DNA of 64,000 nucleotides from Paeniglutamicibacter psychrophenolicus (GTDB lineage: Bacteria > Actinomycetota > Actinomycetes > Actinomycetales > Micrococcaceae), in the NCBI RefSeq assembly GCF_030812255.1, contig NZ_JAUSSH010000001.1, positions 434,001 to 498,000 of the forward strand, in the 5' to 3' direction. Position numbers and translations under genes: made by a program. The notes below the pieces were generated by a model. That model was not told the origin of the DNA. It was given only the letters and a program-made list of their open reading frames with translations, and made no database searches. Below are positions 1 through 7,798 of this stretch, piece after piece (the first letter of the stretch is position 1; the number at the start of each line of letters is the position of its first letter).

Positions 1-153
1 GCTGAACAGGGACGGCGATTGAGTGGCCGCCTCGCCCATCCGGCGCCGTTCGATGGGCACCTCGGCGCTGACGGGCCTCAACACCACCAACAACAGCAAC
101 AGCATGGCGGCGAGCCCAGCAAGTAAGCCGGCTGCGAGCAGGATCCCCTCCAT
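1..153 (-). CDS. tadB: Flp pilus assembly protein TadB, N-terminal part (cut by window edge)
   Basis: Only the first 51 codons are in the window. The ATG lies 2 nt past the tadA stop, so the two genes are translationally coupled. The visible part opens with a hydrophobic helix (MEGILLAAGLLAGL followed by AAMLLLLLVVL) and then a charged stretch (ERRRMGEAA). This is how actinobacterial TadB inner-membrane platform proteins (type II secretion F family) begin. TadB pairs with TadC to form the membrane base on which the TadA ATPase works. The assignment rests mostly on position directly after tadA, because the conserved T2SSF domain lies outside the window. Confidence 0.7.
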   Translation of the reverse strand, partial: MEGILLAAGLLAGLAAMLLLLLVVLRPVSAEVPIERRRMGEAATQSPSLFS

Positions 154-155
154 GG

Positions 156-1733
156 TTACCACCGGCCCTTGCTGGTGCCCGTTTGCGCGCCGGTTCCTGC
201 TCCGGCGCCGCCCGACGTGCCGAAAATTCCCGGCGGAAGCTTGACGCCGACCTCGTGGAAGTGGTCCAGGAAGCGGGGACGCACGCCGGTCGGTATCGGT
301 TTGCCGAGGAAGCGTCCTTGGGCGTCCATTCCGGCCGAATAGTCGAAGAGGAACGCGTCCTGGAGCGTGACGACGTCGCCCTCCATGCCCTGCACCTCGG
401 TCAGGTGCGTCACCCGGCGCGTGCCGTCTCGGAGCCTTGTGAGGTGCACGATCAGGTTCACGGCGGAGGCGACCTGCTCGCGGATGGCGCGTAGCGGCAG
501 ATCCATGCCGGCCATCAGGACCAGCGTCTCGAGGCGGGCGACGGCGTCGCGCGGGGTGTTGGCGTGGACGGTGGAGATGGAGCCGTCATGGCCGGTGTTC
601 ATGGCCTGCAGCATGTCCAGCGATTCGCCACCACGGACCTCGCCCACCACGATGCGGTCCGGCCGCATGCGCAGGGAGTTCTTGACCAGGTCGCGGATGG
701 TTACGGCGCCCTTGCCCTCGATGTTCGCCGGACGACTCTCCAGCCGGACGACGTGGTCTTGCTGGAGTTGCAATTCCACGGCGTCCTCGATGGTGACGAT
801 GCGCTCGTCCATCGGAATGAAGCTGGACAGGACGTTGAGCAGCGTGGTTTTGCCAGTGCCGGTGCCGCCGGAGACGATGATGTTCAGCCTCGCCTTGACG
901 CAGGCTTCCAGCAGGTGGGCCATGTCCGGAGTCAAGGTACCGAACTCGATCAAGTTCCGTACCGTCAGCGGATCCTTGGAGAACTTGCGGATCGTGATCG
1001 ACGGTCCGTTGACAGCCAGCGGCGGAATGATCGCGTTGACTCGGCTCCCGTCCTCGAGCCGGGCGTCCACCAATGGCGAGGATTCGTCGATGCGCCGTCC
1101 AACCTTTGACACTATACGCTCGATGATGCGCCGCAATTGGTCCTCGGAACTGAAAGTGGCGTCGGTAGCCTCGAGCTTGCCGTTGCGTTCCACGTAGATT
1201 TGATCGCGGCGGTTCACCATGATTTCACTGATCTCGGGGTCGTCCAGCATCCGCTGCAGGGGTCCCAGCCCGAGGACCTCGTCGCCGATGTCCCGGATTA
1301 GCCGTCGTCGTTCTTCGGGGGAGAGTGGCACCTGCTCGGCGTCGATAACCTGGCTGAGTTCGTCGCGGGCCAGCTTGCGTAGCTGTTCTTCGGTGAGCGA
1401 AGGGTCGGTAATGCGCGAGCCGAGGCGCTCGAACAGCGCCTCGGCGGCACGTGCCTTGAGGCCGGCCAGGGCGTCCACGGTCCCTCGCTGCGCCGGCGCG
1501 GACTTTGCCACAGCAAACGCGGCGAGATCTGATTCGGGCAACGGCACGATGCCGGGTTCCTCGCCACCGCTCGGAGAGGCGCCAAGATGGGCATCGACTG
1601 GACCCGGCCCCGTGGGGACGGAACCCGAGGTCGGCGGCGTCGCCACGGCGTCGCCAGGGATTGCCCCGGCAGGATTCGTGGCGGGCTCCGGCTCGCCGCG
1701 GCGGGCTGCTGTGAGGCGGCTTGCGAGGTTCAT
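156..1733 (-). CDS. tadA: Flp/Tad pilus assembly ATPase TadA (CpaF family)
   Basis: A 525-residue secretion ATPase that powers assembly of the Flp pilus at the cytoplasmic face of the membrane. Residues 1-90 are a Pro/Gly-rich low-complexity leader. The conserved N-terminal domain follows (about 105-270; [10 protein letters not shown] near 165). The RecA-like domain carries Walker [10 protein letters not shown] (about 289-297), an Asp box around [10 protein letters not shown], Walker B-like [10 protein letters not shown] (about 361-370) and the His box [11 protein letters not shown]. The open frame extends further upstream to 2075. The ATG at 1733 was chosen because it overlaps the cpaE stop as ATGA and gives a normal family length. 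It is the sixth gene of the flp-tadE-tadG-cpaB-cpaE-tadA-tadB operon. Confidence 0.93.
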   Translation of the reverse strand: MNLASRLTAARRGEPEPATNPAGAIPGDAVATPPTSGSVPTGPGPVDAHLGASPSGGEEPGIVPLPESDLAAFAVAKSAPAQRGTVDALAGLKARAAEALFERLGSRITDPSLTEEQLRKLARDELSQVIDAEQVPLSPEERRRLIRDIGDEVLGLGPLQRMLDDPEISEIMVNRRDQIYVERNGKLEATDATFSSEDQLRRIIERIVSKVGRRIDESSPLVDARLEDGSRVNAIIPPLAVNGPSITIRKFSKDPLTVRNLIEFGTLTPDMAHLLEACVKARLNIIVSGGTGTGKTTLLNVLSSFIPMDERIVTIEDAVELQLQQDHVVRLESRPANIEGKGAVTIRDLVKNSLRMRPDRIVVGEVRGGESLDMLQAMNTGHDGSISTVHANTPRDAVARLETLVLMAGMDLPLRAIREQVASAVNLIVHLTRLRDGTRRVTHLTEVQGMEGDVVTLQDAFLFDYSAGMDAQGRFLGKPIPTGVRPRFLDHFHEVGVKLPPGIFGTSGGAGAGTGAQTGTSKGRW

Positions 1734-2926
1734 CGGACTACTTCCCTGCGGTGGATCTTGCGGTTGTTGGCTGATTGATCGGCGTCGAAGCGGCGCGCAA
1801 GCTTCGTGAGGCCGCGTGCCGCGGCATCGTGCGAGCGGTCGGTCAGCAACGGCGTCCCCTTGTTGGTGCTGAGCGGGATTGCGCGGGACCGGGGGACCAC
1901 GGCGTCGACCGGGACCCCGATGGAGGCCTCGACGTCCTGAACAGTAAGGCCGCTGCGACGGTCCGCGAAGTTCAGCACCACGTGTCGCCCCTGCGGGATG
2001 AGCTGTAGCTCGCGCAGGACGCCGAACCCCGTATTCAGCCCGCGGATGCTGGGCACGTCCATTCCGCATACCCATACGGCGTCGGTGGCCTGTTCGAGCG
2101 CCGCGAGCAGATGCTCGCCGAGGCCGGGGGCTGTGTCGAGGACGACGTATTGGAACTCGGCAGCGAGTTGGTTGATCAGCACGGCGACCTGTTCCGGGGT
2201 GATAAGGTCAGCATCGGCCGGGCTCTTGGGCCCGCAGAGCGCGTAGACACCCGTGTCATCGACCGTCAGGAAGGCCTTGAGGACCATTGAGTCCTGGGCT
2301 GCCGCGCCGAACACGGCGTCGGTGATGGTGTGCTCAGGTTCCAGGTTCAAGGCACCGGCGACGTCGCCGAACTGCAGGTCCAGGTCCACGATCACCACAC
2401 CCATCGGGGAGGTTTTCGCCAACCCGACGGCCAGGTTGGTGGCCACCGTGGTCTTGCCCACGCCTCCCTTGGGCGACATGACCGCGACCACGCGACCACG
2501 GCGTCGTTCATTGGAACCGCCGTCGCCGGCCAGGCGCCGCCGCCCGTCCGTGGACAGGCAGGCGCGCTCCAGGAGCACGCGCAGGGTGGCGGGGTCGGCA
2601 TCGGGTTCCGTGATGTCCCGGACACCAGCACGCATGGCAAGAACGACCAACTGCGGATCCGCGCCGGCGGTGAGCACCACGGAGATGTCGGGGTTCAGCA
2701 GGTCCAGCGCGGTGGCCAGTCGGAGGGCTGCCTCACGGTCCGTGTCTGGGCCCAAGATGACGACGTCGGTCTGATCGCCTATGCTGCGGGCGAGCAGATC
2801 GTGCGGAGAGAGGTTCGCGGCCCCGGCTGCGATGCGCTGGACGGCGCCGGGCAGGGCGCCCTTGACGGCGGCCAGGACGCGGCGTTCGAACTCGACGGAG
2901 TCGGTCAGGAGTAAGAAGCGGCTCAT
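1730..2926 (-). CDS. cpaE: CpaE/TadZ-like pilus localisation ATPase (MinD/ParA fold)
   Basis: A 398-residue protein with two parts. Residues 1-125 resemble a degenerate receiver domain (VVILGPDTD, then ISVVLTAG). Residues 145-395 are a ParA/MinD-type ATPase with the deviant Walker motif SPKGGVGKTT at 151-160, the switch VIVDLDLQFGD and the later VVLDTAPG. CpaE/TadZ proteins are known to position Tad secretion machinery at the membrane or pole. The ATG at 2926 overlaps the cpaB stop as ATGA. The frame stays open upstream to 2998, but that extension would only overlap cpaB. Which of the names CpaE or TadZ applies cannot be settled by reading. Confidence 0.88.
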   Translation of the reverse strand: MSRFLLLTDSVEFERRVLAAVKGALPGAVQRIAAGAANLSPHDLLARSIGDQTDVVILGPDTDREAALRLATALDLLNPDISVVLTAGADPQLVVLAMRAGVRDITEPDADPATLRVLLERACLSTDGRRRLAGDGGSNERRRGRVVAVMSPKGGVGKTTVATNLAVGLAKTSPMGVVIVDLDLQFGDVAGALNLEPEHTITDAVFGAAAQDSMVLKAFLTVDDTGVYALCGPKSPADADLITPEQVAVLINQLAAEFQYVVLDTAPGLGEHLLAALEQATDAVWVCGMDVPSIRGLNTGFGVLRELQLIPQGRHVVLNFADRRSGLTVQDVEASIGVPVDAVVPRSRAIPLSTNKGTPLLTDRSHDAAARGLTKLARRFDADQSANNRKIHRREVVR

Positions 2927-3666
2927 TTCAGCACCTGGTTGATTTCCCACACGCGGGTGTCGCCCGTGGCGGTGTCCTCGTTCTGCTTCGTCAGCCATAC
3001 CAGGCCGAACTCGCGGGTGTGGATGATCTTCGCCGCCTGGGCGGAGTCGACGCCGAAGGTGACATATGCGGAACCGGCCGGCAGTGCCGCAGCTCCCTCG
3101 GCGGTGCTTTCCGCCTCACCTGCCGCGATCTGGATGGCGGTGATCAGGACCTGCTCATTGAGGAGCTTGGTGATCTCGACTTCGTCGGCGTCCTTGTTGT
3201 TCTTCTCCTTGACGGTGAAGCTGCCAAAGACGCCCACTGTGTCCCCGGCGCGGAGGTTGCCGCCGGCCACGCGCTCGGGCTCCAGAAGTACTGTGACCTC
3301 CTGTTTGCCTTCGGGGACATCGACGGTCCCGGGGGTGAGCAGTGAATCCTCTGTGACGAGTTTGGCCGCAAGGAGCTGTTCGCCAGCGGTGACTGCCTGG
3401 GCCAAGACCTTGCCATCCTGGTCCGTGAGCTTGTCCAGCGCATCCTTCGGCACGGCGACTGCCGGCAGGCTCTGCTCCTTGAATGCTGTGGCCAGTTCGG
3501 CCACCGGGGTACCGGCAGGCAAATCGCGTGTGGCGACCAGCACCTTCACAGGATCGAGAGAGGATTGTGCGCGGGCGTCTGCGCCCTGCACGTAGGTGAG
3601 GAGTAGAACCGTACCGACTATGGCCAGTACGAGCGCTGCTATGCCCCCAAGCAGCCGAGTCTTCAT
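2923..3666 (-). CDS. cpaB: Flp pilus assembly protein CpaB/RcpC (SAF domain)
   Basis: A 247-residue envelope protein. A short basic N-terminus (MKTRLLGG) precedes one membrane helix or signal anchor (IAALVLAIVGTVLLLTYV). The SAF-type beta domain starts at VKVLVATRDLPAGTPV, and an RcpC-like domain follows (LEPERVAGGNLRAGDTVGVF). In Tad systems CpaB/RcpC acts in the periplasm or wall zone and is thought to help guide or stabilise the fibre. It follows tadG after 67 nt and overlaps cpaE by 4 nt, consistent with one mRNA. Confidence 0.88.
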   Translation of the reverse strand: MKTRLLGGIAALVLAIVGTVLLLTYVQGADARAQSSLDPVKVLVATRDLPAGTPVAELATAFKEQSLPAVAVPKDALDKLTDQDGKVLAQAVTAGEQLLAAKLVTEDSLLTPGTVDVPEGKQEVTVLLEPERVAGGNLRAGDTVGVFGSFTVKEKNNKDADEVEITKLLNEQVLITAIQIAAGEAESTAEGAAALPAGSAYVTFGVDSAQAAKIIHTREFGLVWLTKQNEDTATGDTRVWEINQVLK

Positions 3667-3733
3667 TTTGTGCCCCCAAGGCTTGATATGGCTATTACGT
3701 ATTTTGGTTTAGCTAAGTGTCGGTCACGAGTAG

Positions 3734-4777
3734 CTATTCGATGAGCGATGGCGGCCGTGTGACGCCGAGATCCGTTCCGCCCCCGCCCGTTAGCTCGTCC
3801 TCTTCCAATATGCGAACGAATTCCCCGTAAATGCCTCGGCAATTTCCCGAGCATCCCGGGTACGAAGAATCTTTGAAGGTGTCGGGTGTACCGCCACCAG
3901 AGAGCTTCCAAGCGTAGATACGAAATGCGGCGATCCCCTGGATGGTGAACTCGCCGCCACCGGTACCTGTGGCTTTAGAAAAGATGGGAAAGTAGACTTC
4001 AGCGTAGCCATTGGCATCTGCTTCGTTGACCCAGTCTTGCAGTTTTGTTTTGCACGCGTTGCTCGGAATGGAGTTGCCGGACGAGCCCTCATAGACAGTT
4101 TTGACCGTCAGGTCTAGCGTCAGCACGCAGGTTCCGTCTGATGTACCTGAGACGTCCTTCGTGGGATCCAGATATCCCCAACCGCCTGGAACGATGTTTG
4201 CTGCGTGATAGATTGAACTGCAGGGGAGCTGGTCAGCGTCGTCCTTGTACTTGAGCCACGACTTCCCAGACGAAGCAGCATTTGCAGCGATGAATTCGTG
4301 CAGAGCGCATTCCGAAAACGCCAACGGAAATGCGAATGTGCCTCCCGTGGGCCCTCCCCAAGCTGCGACCGAAGTGGCGTTCACGAGTGCTTCGTCGAAG
4401 CCCCAAATATTGGCGAACCAGAGTCCGACAGAGTCTTTGTCGGGGATCTCGTCGGCAGTAGTCATGACGGTCACCCTTCCCGGTGTAACCTTTGTCTTAT
4501 CTTCGTCAACACCGCTGCTTCCCTCATTGGCGCTAAAGCCCGCGATCTCTGCTGCCGTGCCGACTGGATCCTTGCAATCGTCCGACCCCATATCTGTAGC
4601 GCACGCATTTGCGATGCTCAACGCTGCATTGTCGGCTCCAGCCTGGAGTTGGGACTTTTCCCAATAGAGCCGCCCGACGTCGATTGAGATCGCTGCGAAT
4701 CCGAGCAGCGCAACCATCATGAAGGCAACAACGACGGATACTGCACCGTTTTCTTTGGACACCGTCATCCCCCGCAT
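3734..4777 (-). CDS. tadG: TadG-like pilus-associated protein
   Basis: A 347-residue protein with a short cytoplasmic head, the TadG/TadE N-terminal motif (ENGAVSVVVAFMMVALLG, one membrane helix) and the characteristic DVGRLYWEKSQLQAGADNAAL stretch at about 33-53. The long C-terminal part is extracellular and contains paired cysteines (for example YPGCSGNCRG), so disulfides are likely. Two starts compete. The ATG at 4777 has AAGGAG with a 7-nt spacer and was chosen. The ATG at 4768 overlaps the tadE stop as ATGA but lies 16 nt from that ribosome site. Base composition is visibly more AT-rich than the neighbouring tad genes, as often seen for fast-evolving exposed pilus proteins. Confidence 0.8.
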   Translation of the reverse strand: MRGMTVSKENGAVSVVVAFMMVALLGFAAISIDVGRLYWEKSQLQAGADNAALSIANACATDMGSDDCKDPVGTAAEIAGFSANEGSSGVDEDKTKVTPGRVTVMTTADEIPDKDSVGLWFANIWGFDEALVNATSVAAWGGPTGGTFAFPLAFSECALHEFIAANAASSGKSWLKYKDDADQLPCSSIYHAANIVPGGWGYLDPTKDVSGTSDGTCVLTLDLTVKTVYEGSSGNSIPSNACKTKLQDWVNEADANGYAEVYFPIFSKATGTGGGEFTIQGIAAFRIYAWKLSGGGTPDTFKDSSYPGCSGNCRGIYGEFVRILEEDELTGGGGTDLGVTRPPSLIE

Positions 4778-5157
4778 CGCATTGCTCCTTGTCCCCAGAG
4801 GGTGTCCCGATCAGTGAGAAAGTCGAACCAGCCACTCAGGGAGTTGTATGGGACCGAAGCAACGACGACAACTGTTGAGCCGTCATTGCAAACGCCGGCC
4901 GTCTGATTTGACGAAGCTGTCACCCCGGCGACGGACGGAGCCGCCAGCTGAACAGCGTCGGTTAGGTCGAAGCCCTCTTCGTCGTGGTGGATTGCGTAGG
5001 CGCGCGCGCCCTCACGTGCTGCCTGAGTGAGTGAAATTTGTTGGTTGAACAGAAAGCCCAACTCCGCGATGCCTAAGAGGATAGCTATCAGAACGGGAAG
5101 TACGAGAGCGAACTCCACGGCGGATGCACCTTTGGAATCCCTGAGTCGATGTCGCAT
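4765..5157 (-). CDS. tadE: TadE-like pseudopilin
   Basis: A 130-residue protein with a basic N-terminus (MRHRLRDSK). The pilin-like processing motif GASAVEFALVLPVL provides the conserved Glu five residues after the predicted cleavage Gly, and one membrane helix follows (to about residue 35). The conserved QAAREGARAYA motif of TadE follows the helix. TadE/TadF are minor pseudopilins cleaved by the same prepilin peptidase as Flp. The ATG is preceded by AAGGA with a 7-nt spacer. The gene lies 186 nt downstream of flp and overlaps tadG. Confidence 0.88.
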   Translation of the reverse strand: MRHRLRDSKGASAVEFALVLPVLIAILLGIAELGFLFNQQISLTQAAREGARAYAIHHDEEGFDLTDAVQLAAPSVAGVTASSNQTAGVCNDGSTVVVVASVPYNSLSGWFDFLTDRDTLWGQGAMRCGG

Positions 5158-5295
5158 CTTGCGATCCTTGGGTCAGAAGTACTGGCGGTTATTCACTGGC
5201 TGGACCGCTGTAAGTCAGCTGGCGTCGGCGGTATTGCGACAATTGCTCTGGGCCAAAAGCGAAGATCGAGAAGAGCAATTGTGAGTTTGTTGCGC

Positions 5296-5330
5296 TTGGG
5301 AGTGAGCGCAGTCAAGGCGCTCACCCCCAA
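5296..5330 (-). terminator. Hairpin 3' of flp (transcript stabiliser or partial terminator)
   Basis: On the plus strand the arms are TTGGGAGTGAGCGC (5296-5309) and GCGCTCACCCCCAA (5317-5330), a 14-bp stem with one mismatch and a 7-nt loop. It lies just after the flp stop on the minus strand and before tadE. There is no T-run after it, so a Rho-independent terminator is unlikely. It probably protects or partly separates the abundant pilin mRNA from the assembly genes. Confidence 0.55.
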
Positions 5331-5343
5331 GCGGCAGCCCTGG

Positions 5344-5553
5344 CTAGGGGATTACGGTGGGGATCTTGCCGGCGACTTTATCAAAGAGCAGGTCCATGTT
5401 GGTGCCGATAAGCGCGACCGCGGTGATGATGGCGACCGCGATCAGCGCGACCATTAGTCCGTACTCAACGGCGGTCGCGCCCTTCTCCTCTCGACGCAGC
5501 TTGCCTGCGACAGTGGAAAGGCCAAGGTAGATGTTTGCGAACAAGGTGTTCAT
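5344..5553 (-). CDS. flp: Flp-family type IVb pilin
   Basis: A 69-residue prepilin. A 24-residue hydrophilic leader ending in RREEKG precedes the processing and assembly motif ATAVEYGLMVALIAVAI, which has the Glu at +5 and a Tyr next to it, the Flp hallmark. A long hydrophobic helix and a short polar tail (FDKVAGKIPTVIP) follow. This is the major subunit of the adhesive Flp fibre. Cleavage after the Gly is expected from the type IV prepilin peptidase, probably the one at 60977-61495. A GGAG ribosome site lies 7 nt before the ATG. It is the first gene of the operon, so the main promoter should lie in the AT-richer sequence above 5554. Confidence 0.93.
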   Translation of the reverse strand: MNTLFANIYLGLSTVAGKLRREEKGATAVEYGLMVALIAVAIITAVALIGTNMDLLFDKVAGKIPTVIP

Positions 5554-6092
5554 GATGAAACTCCATTTTCTACGTCAAGAAGGTGCGAAATTCTTTCGCC
5601 CCCCAGCGAATCATTCTTGATGAGAAATTTTTGGAGGAAATGAAGTGGTCCCCAAGATTAATTAGACCCCATTAGATACCAATTACATTTTGTAATCCCC
5701 CCAGGCGGTTCCCCAACCGCTGGCATCTGATTTGGAGTCTAGGAGAGTTTTTTGAACTTGTAAAGCACTCGACGCGGATGAATTGTTTTCTTGGCTTTTC
5801 GGACTATCGAGTTAGGGATGGCTCGAGCCGGATTTGGTTCACATGCTGCTGGGTAGAATCGCGGATTCAACTGACTCCGTCGCTCGTCCCTTGGCAGCAC
5901 ACTCGAGGTTGGGACGAAAAGTCTTTGCTTAAACTCGGATGGAGCCATGGGCTGATCTTCAATTGCCTCATGAGCAATTGATGCGGTGAAGGGTGTTGCC
6001 GGGTTCCTGCCGCTATGGCCGTGCTCGACCGAACGGCGCATAATGATGGAGCATTGGAATCTACTCACCATTGTCTGGAAGGGCGTGCGGTC
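5554..6092. other. Intergenic region upstream of flp, no convincing gene
   Basis: This 539-bp gap between flp (leftward) and the VOC protein (rightward) is clearly more AT-rich than its surroundings and should hold the flp operon promoter. Visible structures are: the dyad ATTACA-TTT-TGTAAT at 5682-5696; a GC-rich inverted repeat around GCGGTTCCCCAACCGC at about 5701-5723; and CAATTGC/GCAATTG arms at 5960-5966 and 5974-5980. Open frames here have no recognisable protein features. Confidence 0.4.
5682..5696. promoter_or_regulatory. Palindrome upstream of flp, possible operator
   Basis: A perfect 6-bp inverted repeat, ATTACA and TGTAAT, separated by TTT. It lies about 130 bp upstream of the flp start in the expected promoter zone. 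Dyads of this size are typical repressor or activator sites. No regulator gene is next to it, so the role is inference. Confidence 0.3.
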
Positions 6093-6449
6093 GTGGTTGG
6101 CTCGTGGCAAGCATTGGTTATTGACTGTGAAAACCCCGATACGTTGGCGAGTTTCTACGAGGAACTGCTCGGCATGGTTCGAGTGGAGGACGATGATGAC
6201 TGGGTGGGTATCGGAGACGCTCCGGATAGGCCCGCGATCGCATTCCAGAGGGTGGATCCCTATGTGGCGCCGGAGTGGCCCGGACACGTGCATCCGCAAC
6301 AAGCCCACATCGACGTCAGGGTCAAGGATCTTGACATTGCCGAAATTGAGGTACTTTCGATGGGTGCGACTTCGATGGGCGCCGGGTCCAAAAGCTACCG
6401 TGTGTACCTCGACCCGCAGAAGCATCCGTTTTGCCTGGTGAGTTGGTAA
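6093..6449 (+). CDS. VOC (glyoxalase/bleomycin resistance fold) family protein
   Basis: A 118-residue single-domain protein resembling Glyoxalase_6 members: SWQALVIDCENPDTLASFYE at the start, a middle DDWVGIGDAP, then HPQQAHIDVRVKDLD (the second beta-alpha-beta unit) and a C-terminal YLDPQKHPFCLVSW. VOC proteins use paired beta-alpha-beta-beta-beta modules to bind metal or small ligands. The substrate here is unknown. The frame is open from 6015, but the GTG at 6093 has GGAAGGG 9 nt upstream and gives the usual family length, so it is preferred. A 260-codon frame on the opposite strand covers the same DNA and is judged spurious. No operon partner is present. Confidence 0.72.
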   Translation: MVGSWQALVIDCENPDTLASFYEELLGMVRVEDDDDWVGIGDAPDRPAIAFQRVDPYVAPEWPGHVHPQQAHIDVRVKDLDIAEIEVLSMGATSMGAGSKSYRVYLDPQKHPFCLVSW

Positions 6450-6929
6450 CCAGGAATCATTGATTACGAGCAGATTTTTTGCTGACGTGAAGGTATCCCA
6501 CAGTGAATCGACGCTGTCCAAGGTGGTCGATGTGACCCGTAGGTAAGTTCAACGAGGGTCTCGTCACGACCAGCCGAGTCTTTTGAATCACCGGTGTTTG
6601 GCTTATGCCTCGATTTTGACCAAGACCACGGCAAGCCAGAGCAGGGCATGATGTGTGCTCGGAGCAGATTTTTCACGTCAAGAGAAGTGCGTGCGGATTT
6701 ACGTCGGGATCGGGAACAGGGCCCGGAAGGTTTCATTCCTGAGCGTTCGAGAAAGCGCGCAGCATTGCAGGAACATTCGCCGCCGATCATGCTGCAACAG
6801 GCGATGACTTTCGCTGGAGCATGTGCTTCAGACAGTCGAGTTCCTCGGTCCAACGGACGCTTTGGGTACGGAATCCCTGCCTGAAGAATCGGTCCAACAT
6901 GGGCCGCTGCGTAGAGAAACAACCACTAG
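6450..6929. other. 480-bp gene-free segment with short repeats
   Basis: No open frame here has recognisable domain features, codon style or a good ribosome site. Two copies of the 12-mer GAGCAGATTTTT occur at 6468-6479 and 6662-6673. Next to them is a 9-nt inverted repeat (TGACGTGAA at 6483-6491 and TTCACGTCA at 6672-6680). The segment lies between an intact VOC gene and a broken ABC permease, so it may be the scar of an old insertion or deletion. No transposase could be recognised. Confidence 0.35.
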
Positions 6930-7573
6930 ATCGTCTTGGTGACCCTCGGTTCGTCTTTTACTGTCGTCCCGTCGGTCCTGATCGGGGTTTCCAGTGCGTA
7001 CGTGCTCTCGACGGGACTTCCCGTTCTCTAAGCTGGTCAAGACGCTGTTTCTGCTGCCGGCGCTGTTGCCCCAATCACCTACGGCATCCCCTGGCCACGA
7101 TGAAGTAGAATTTCGGCCTGTGCCGCATGCTGTTGGCTGTCATCCTGCTGAACCTGCTGAACCTGGTGCAGTCGGTCCCGTTCCTGATCCTGACCATGAC
7201 CCCGTCCATCGAACAGATCAACCCGGCCATCGACAATACCGCCCGCATGTCCGGGGCGAACATGCGCCGGGTGTTCACCCGAATTCTCGCGCCGTTGCTG
7301 GTGCCGGGCATCTTGGCCGCTGCGATCCTGGTGTTGGTTCGGACAGTTGGGATGCTTGAGCTGACCTACCTGGTCTCCGGCCCGACCTCGGACACCTTGG
7401 TGGTGTTCATCTACCGCGCCATGACGTCCTCAGGAGGCGGCGAGGCCCGGCAGCTGGTTATCGGCATAGGCGTGCTCTATACGGCCATGATGCTGATCGT
7501 CCTGGTTGTTGCGCTGCGGTTTGTGAACCCGACCCAGCTGGTGACACGGGTGAACGAGTCCCGCGACGATTGA
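6930..7573 (+). pseudogene. ABC transporter inner-membrane permease, frameshifted remnant
   Basis: Permease sequence can be followed through several reading frames. VTLGSSFTVVPSVLIGVSSA starts at 6939 and ends in a stop near 7020. FSKLVKTLFLLPALLP (about 7027-7072) follows in another frame. PITYGIP follows in a third, and a long intact stretch then runs from 7127 to the end. That last part holds the EAA-type loop, where PAIDNTARMSGANMRRVF matches the usual EAA-x3-G-x9 pattern, and further membrane helices (PGILAAAILVLVRTVGMLEL). The family resembles FbpB/ThiP/spermidine-type permeases. An in-frame stop at 6927, at least two frameshifts and no intact N-terminal half make it non-functional. No matching ATPase or binding protein is nearby. 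Confidence 0.75.
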
Positions 7574-7798
7574 GCCAATGCCGTTGGTTGGGCAGGGGCG
7601 GGGTTTCTGCCAGAGCAACGGTATTGTGGCGCGAAGCCGCCGTCCATCACGTCCTGACAAAGCAAACCATTTTCAGAATCCTGCCCACGATTGCGGTGAT
7701 TGCCCGGATTCTCTGCCAAGATGAATGGAACAAAGAATCGCACAACATGGACCTTGGGGAAGGAATCCAATGTGCGAACGATTGGGGGATCGGACATC

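Noticed and set aside
23-244. Rightward open frame at the left edge
   Set aside because: It lies antisense to the tadA-tadB junction. The opposite strand shows a clear TadA C-terminus and a hydrophobic TadB start.
5739-6521. 260-codon leftward frame over the VOC gene
   Set aside because: No domain-like sequence, low-complexity composition, and fully antisense to a protein with VOC motifs and a good ribosome site.
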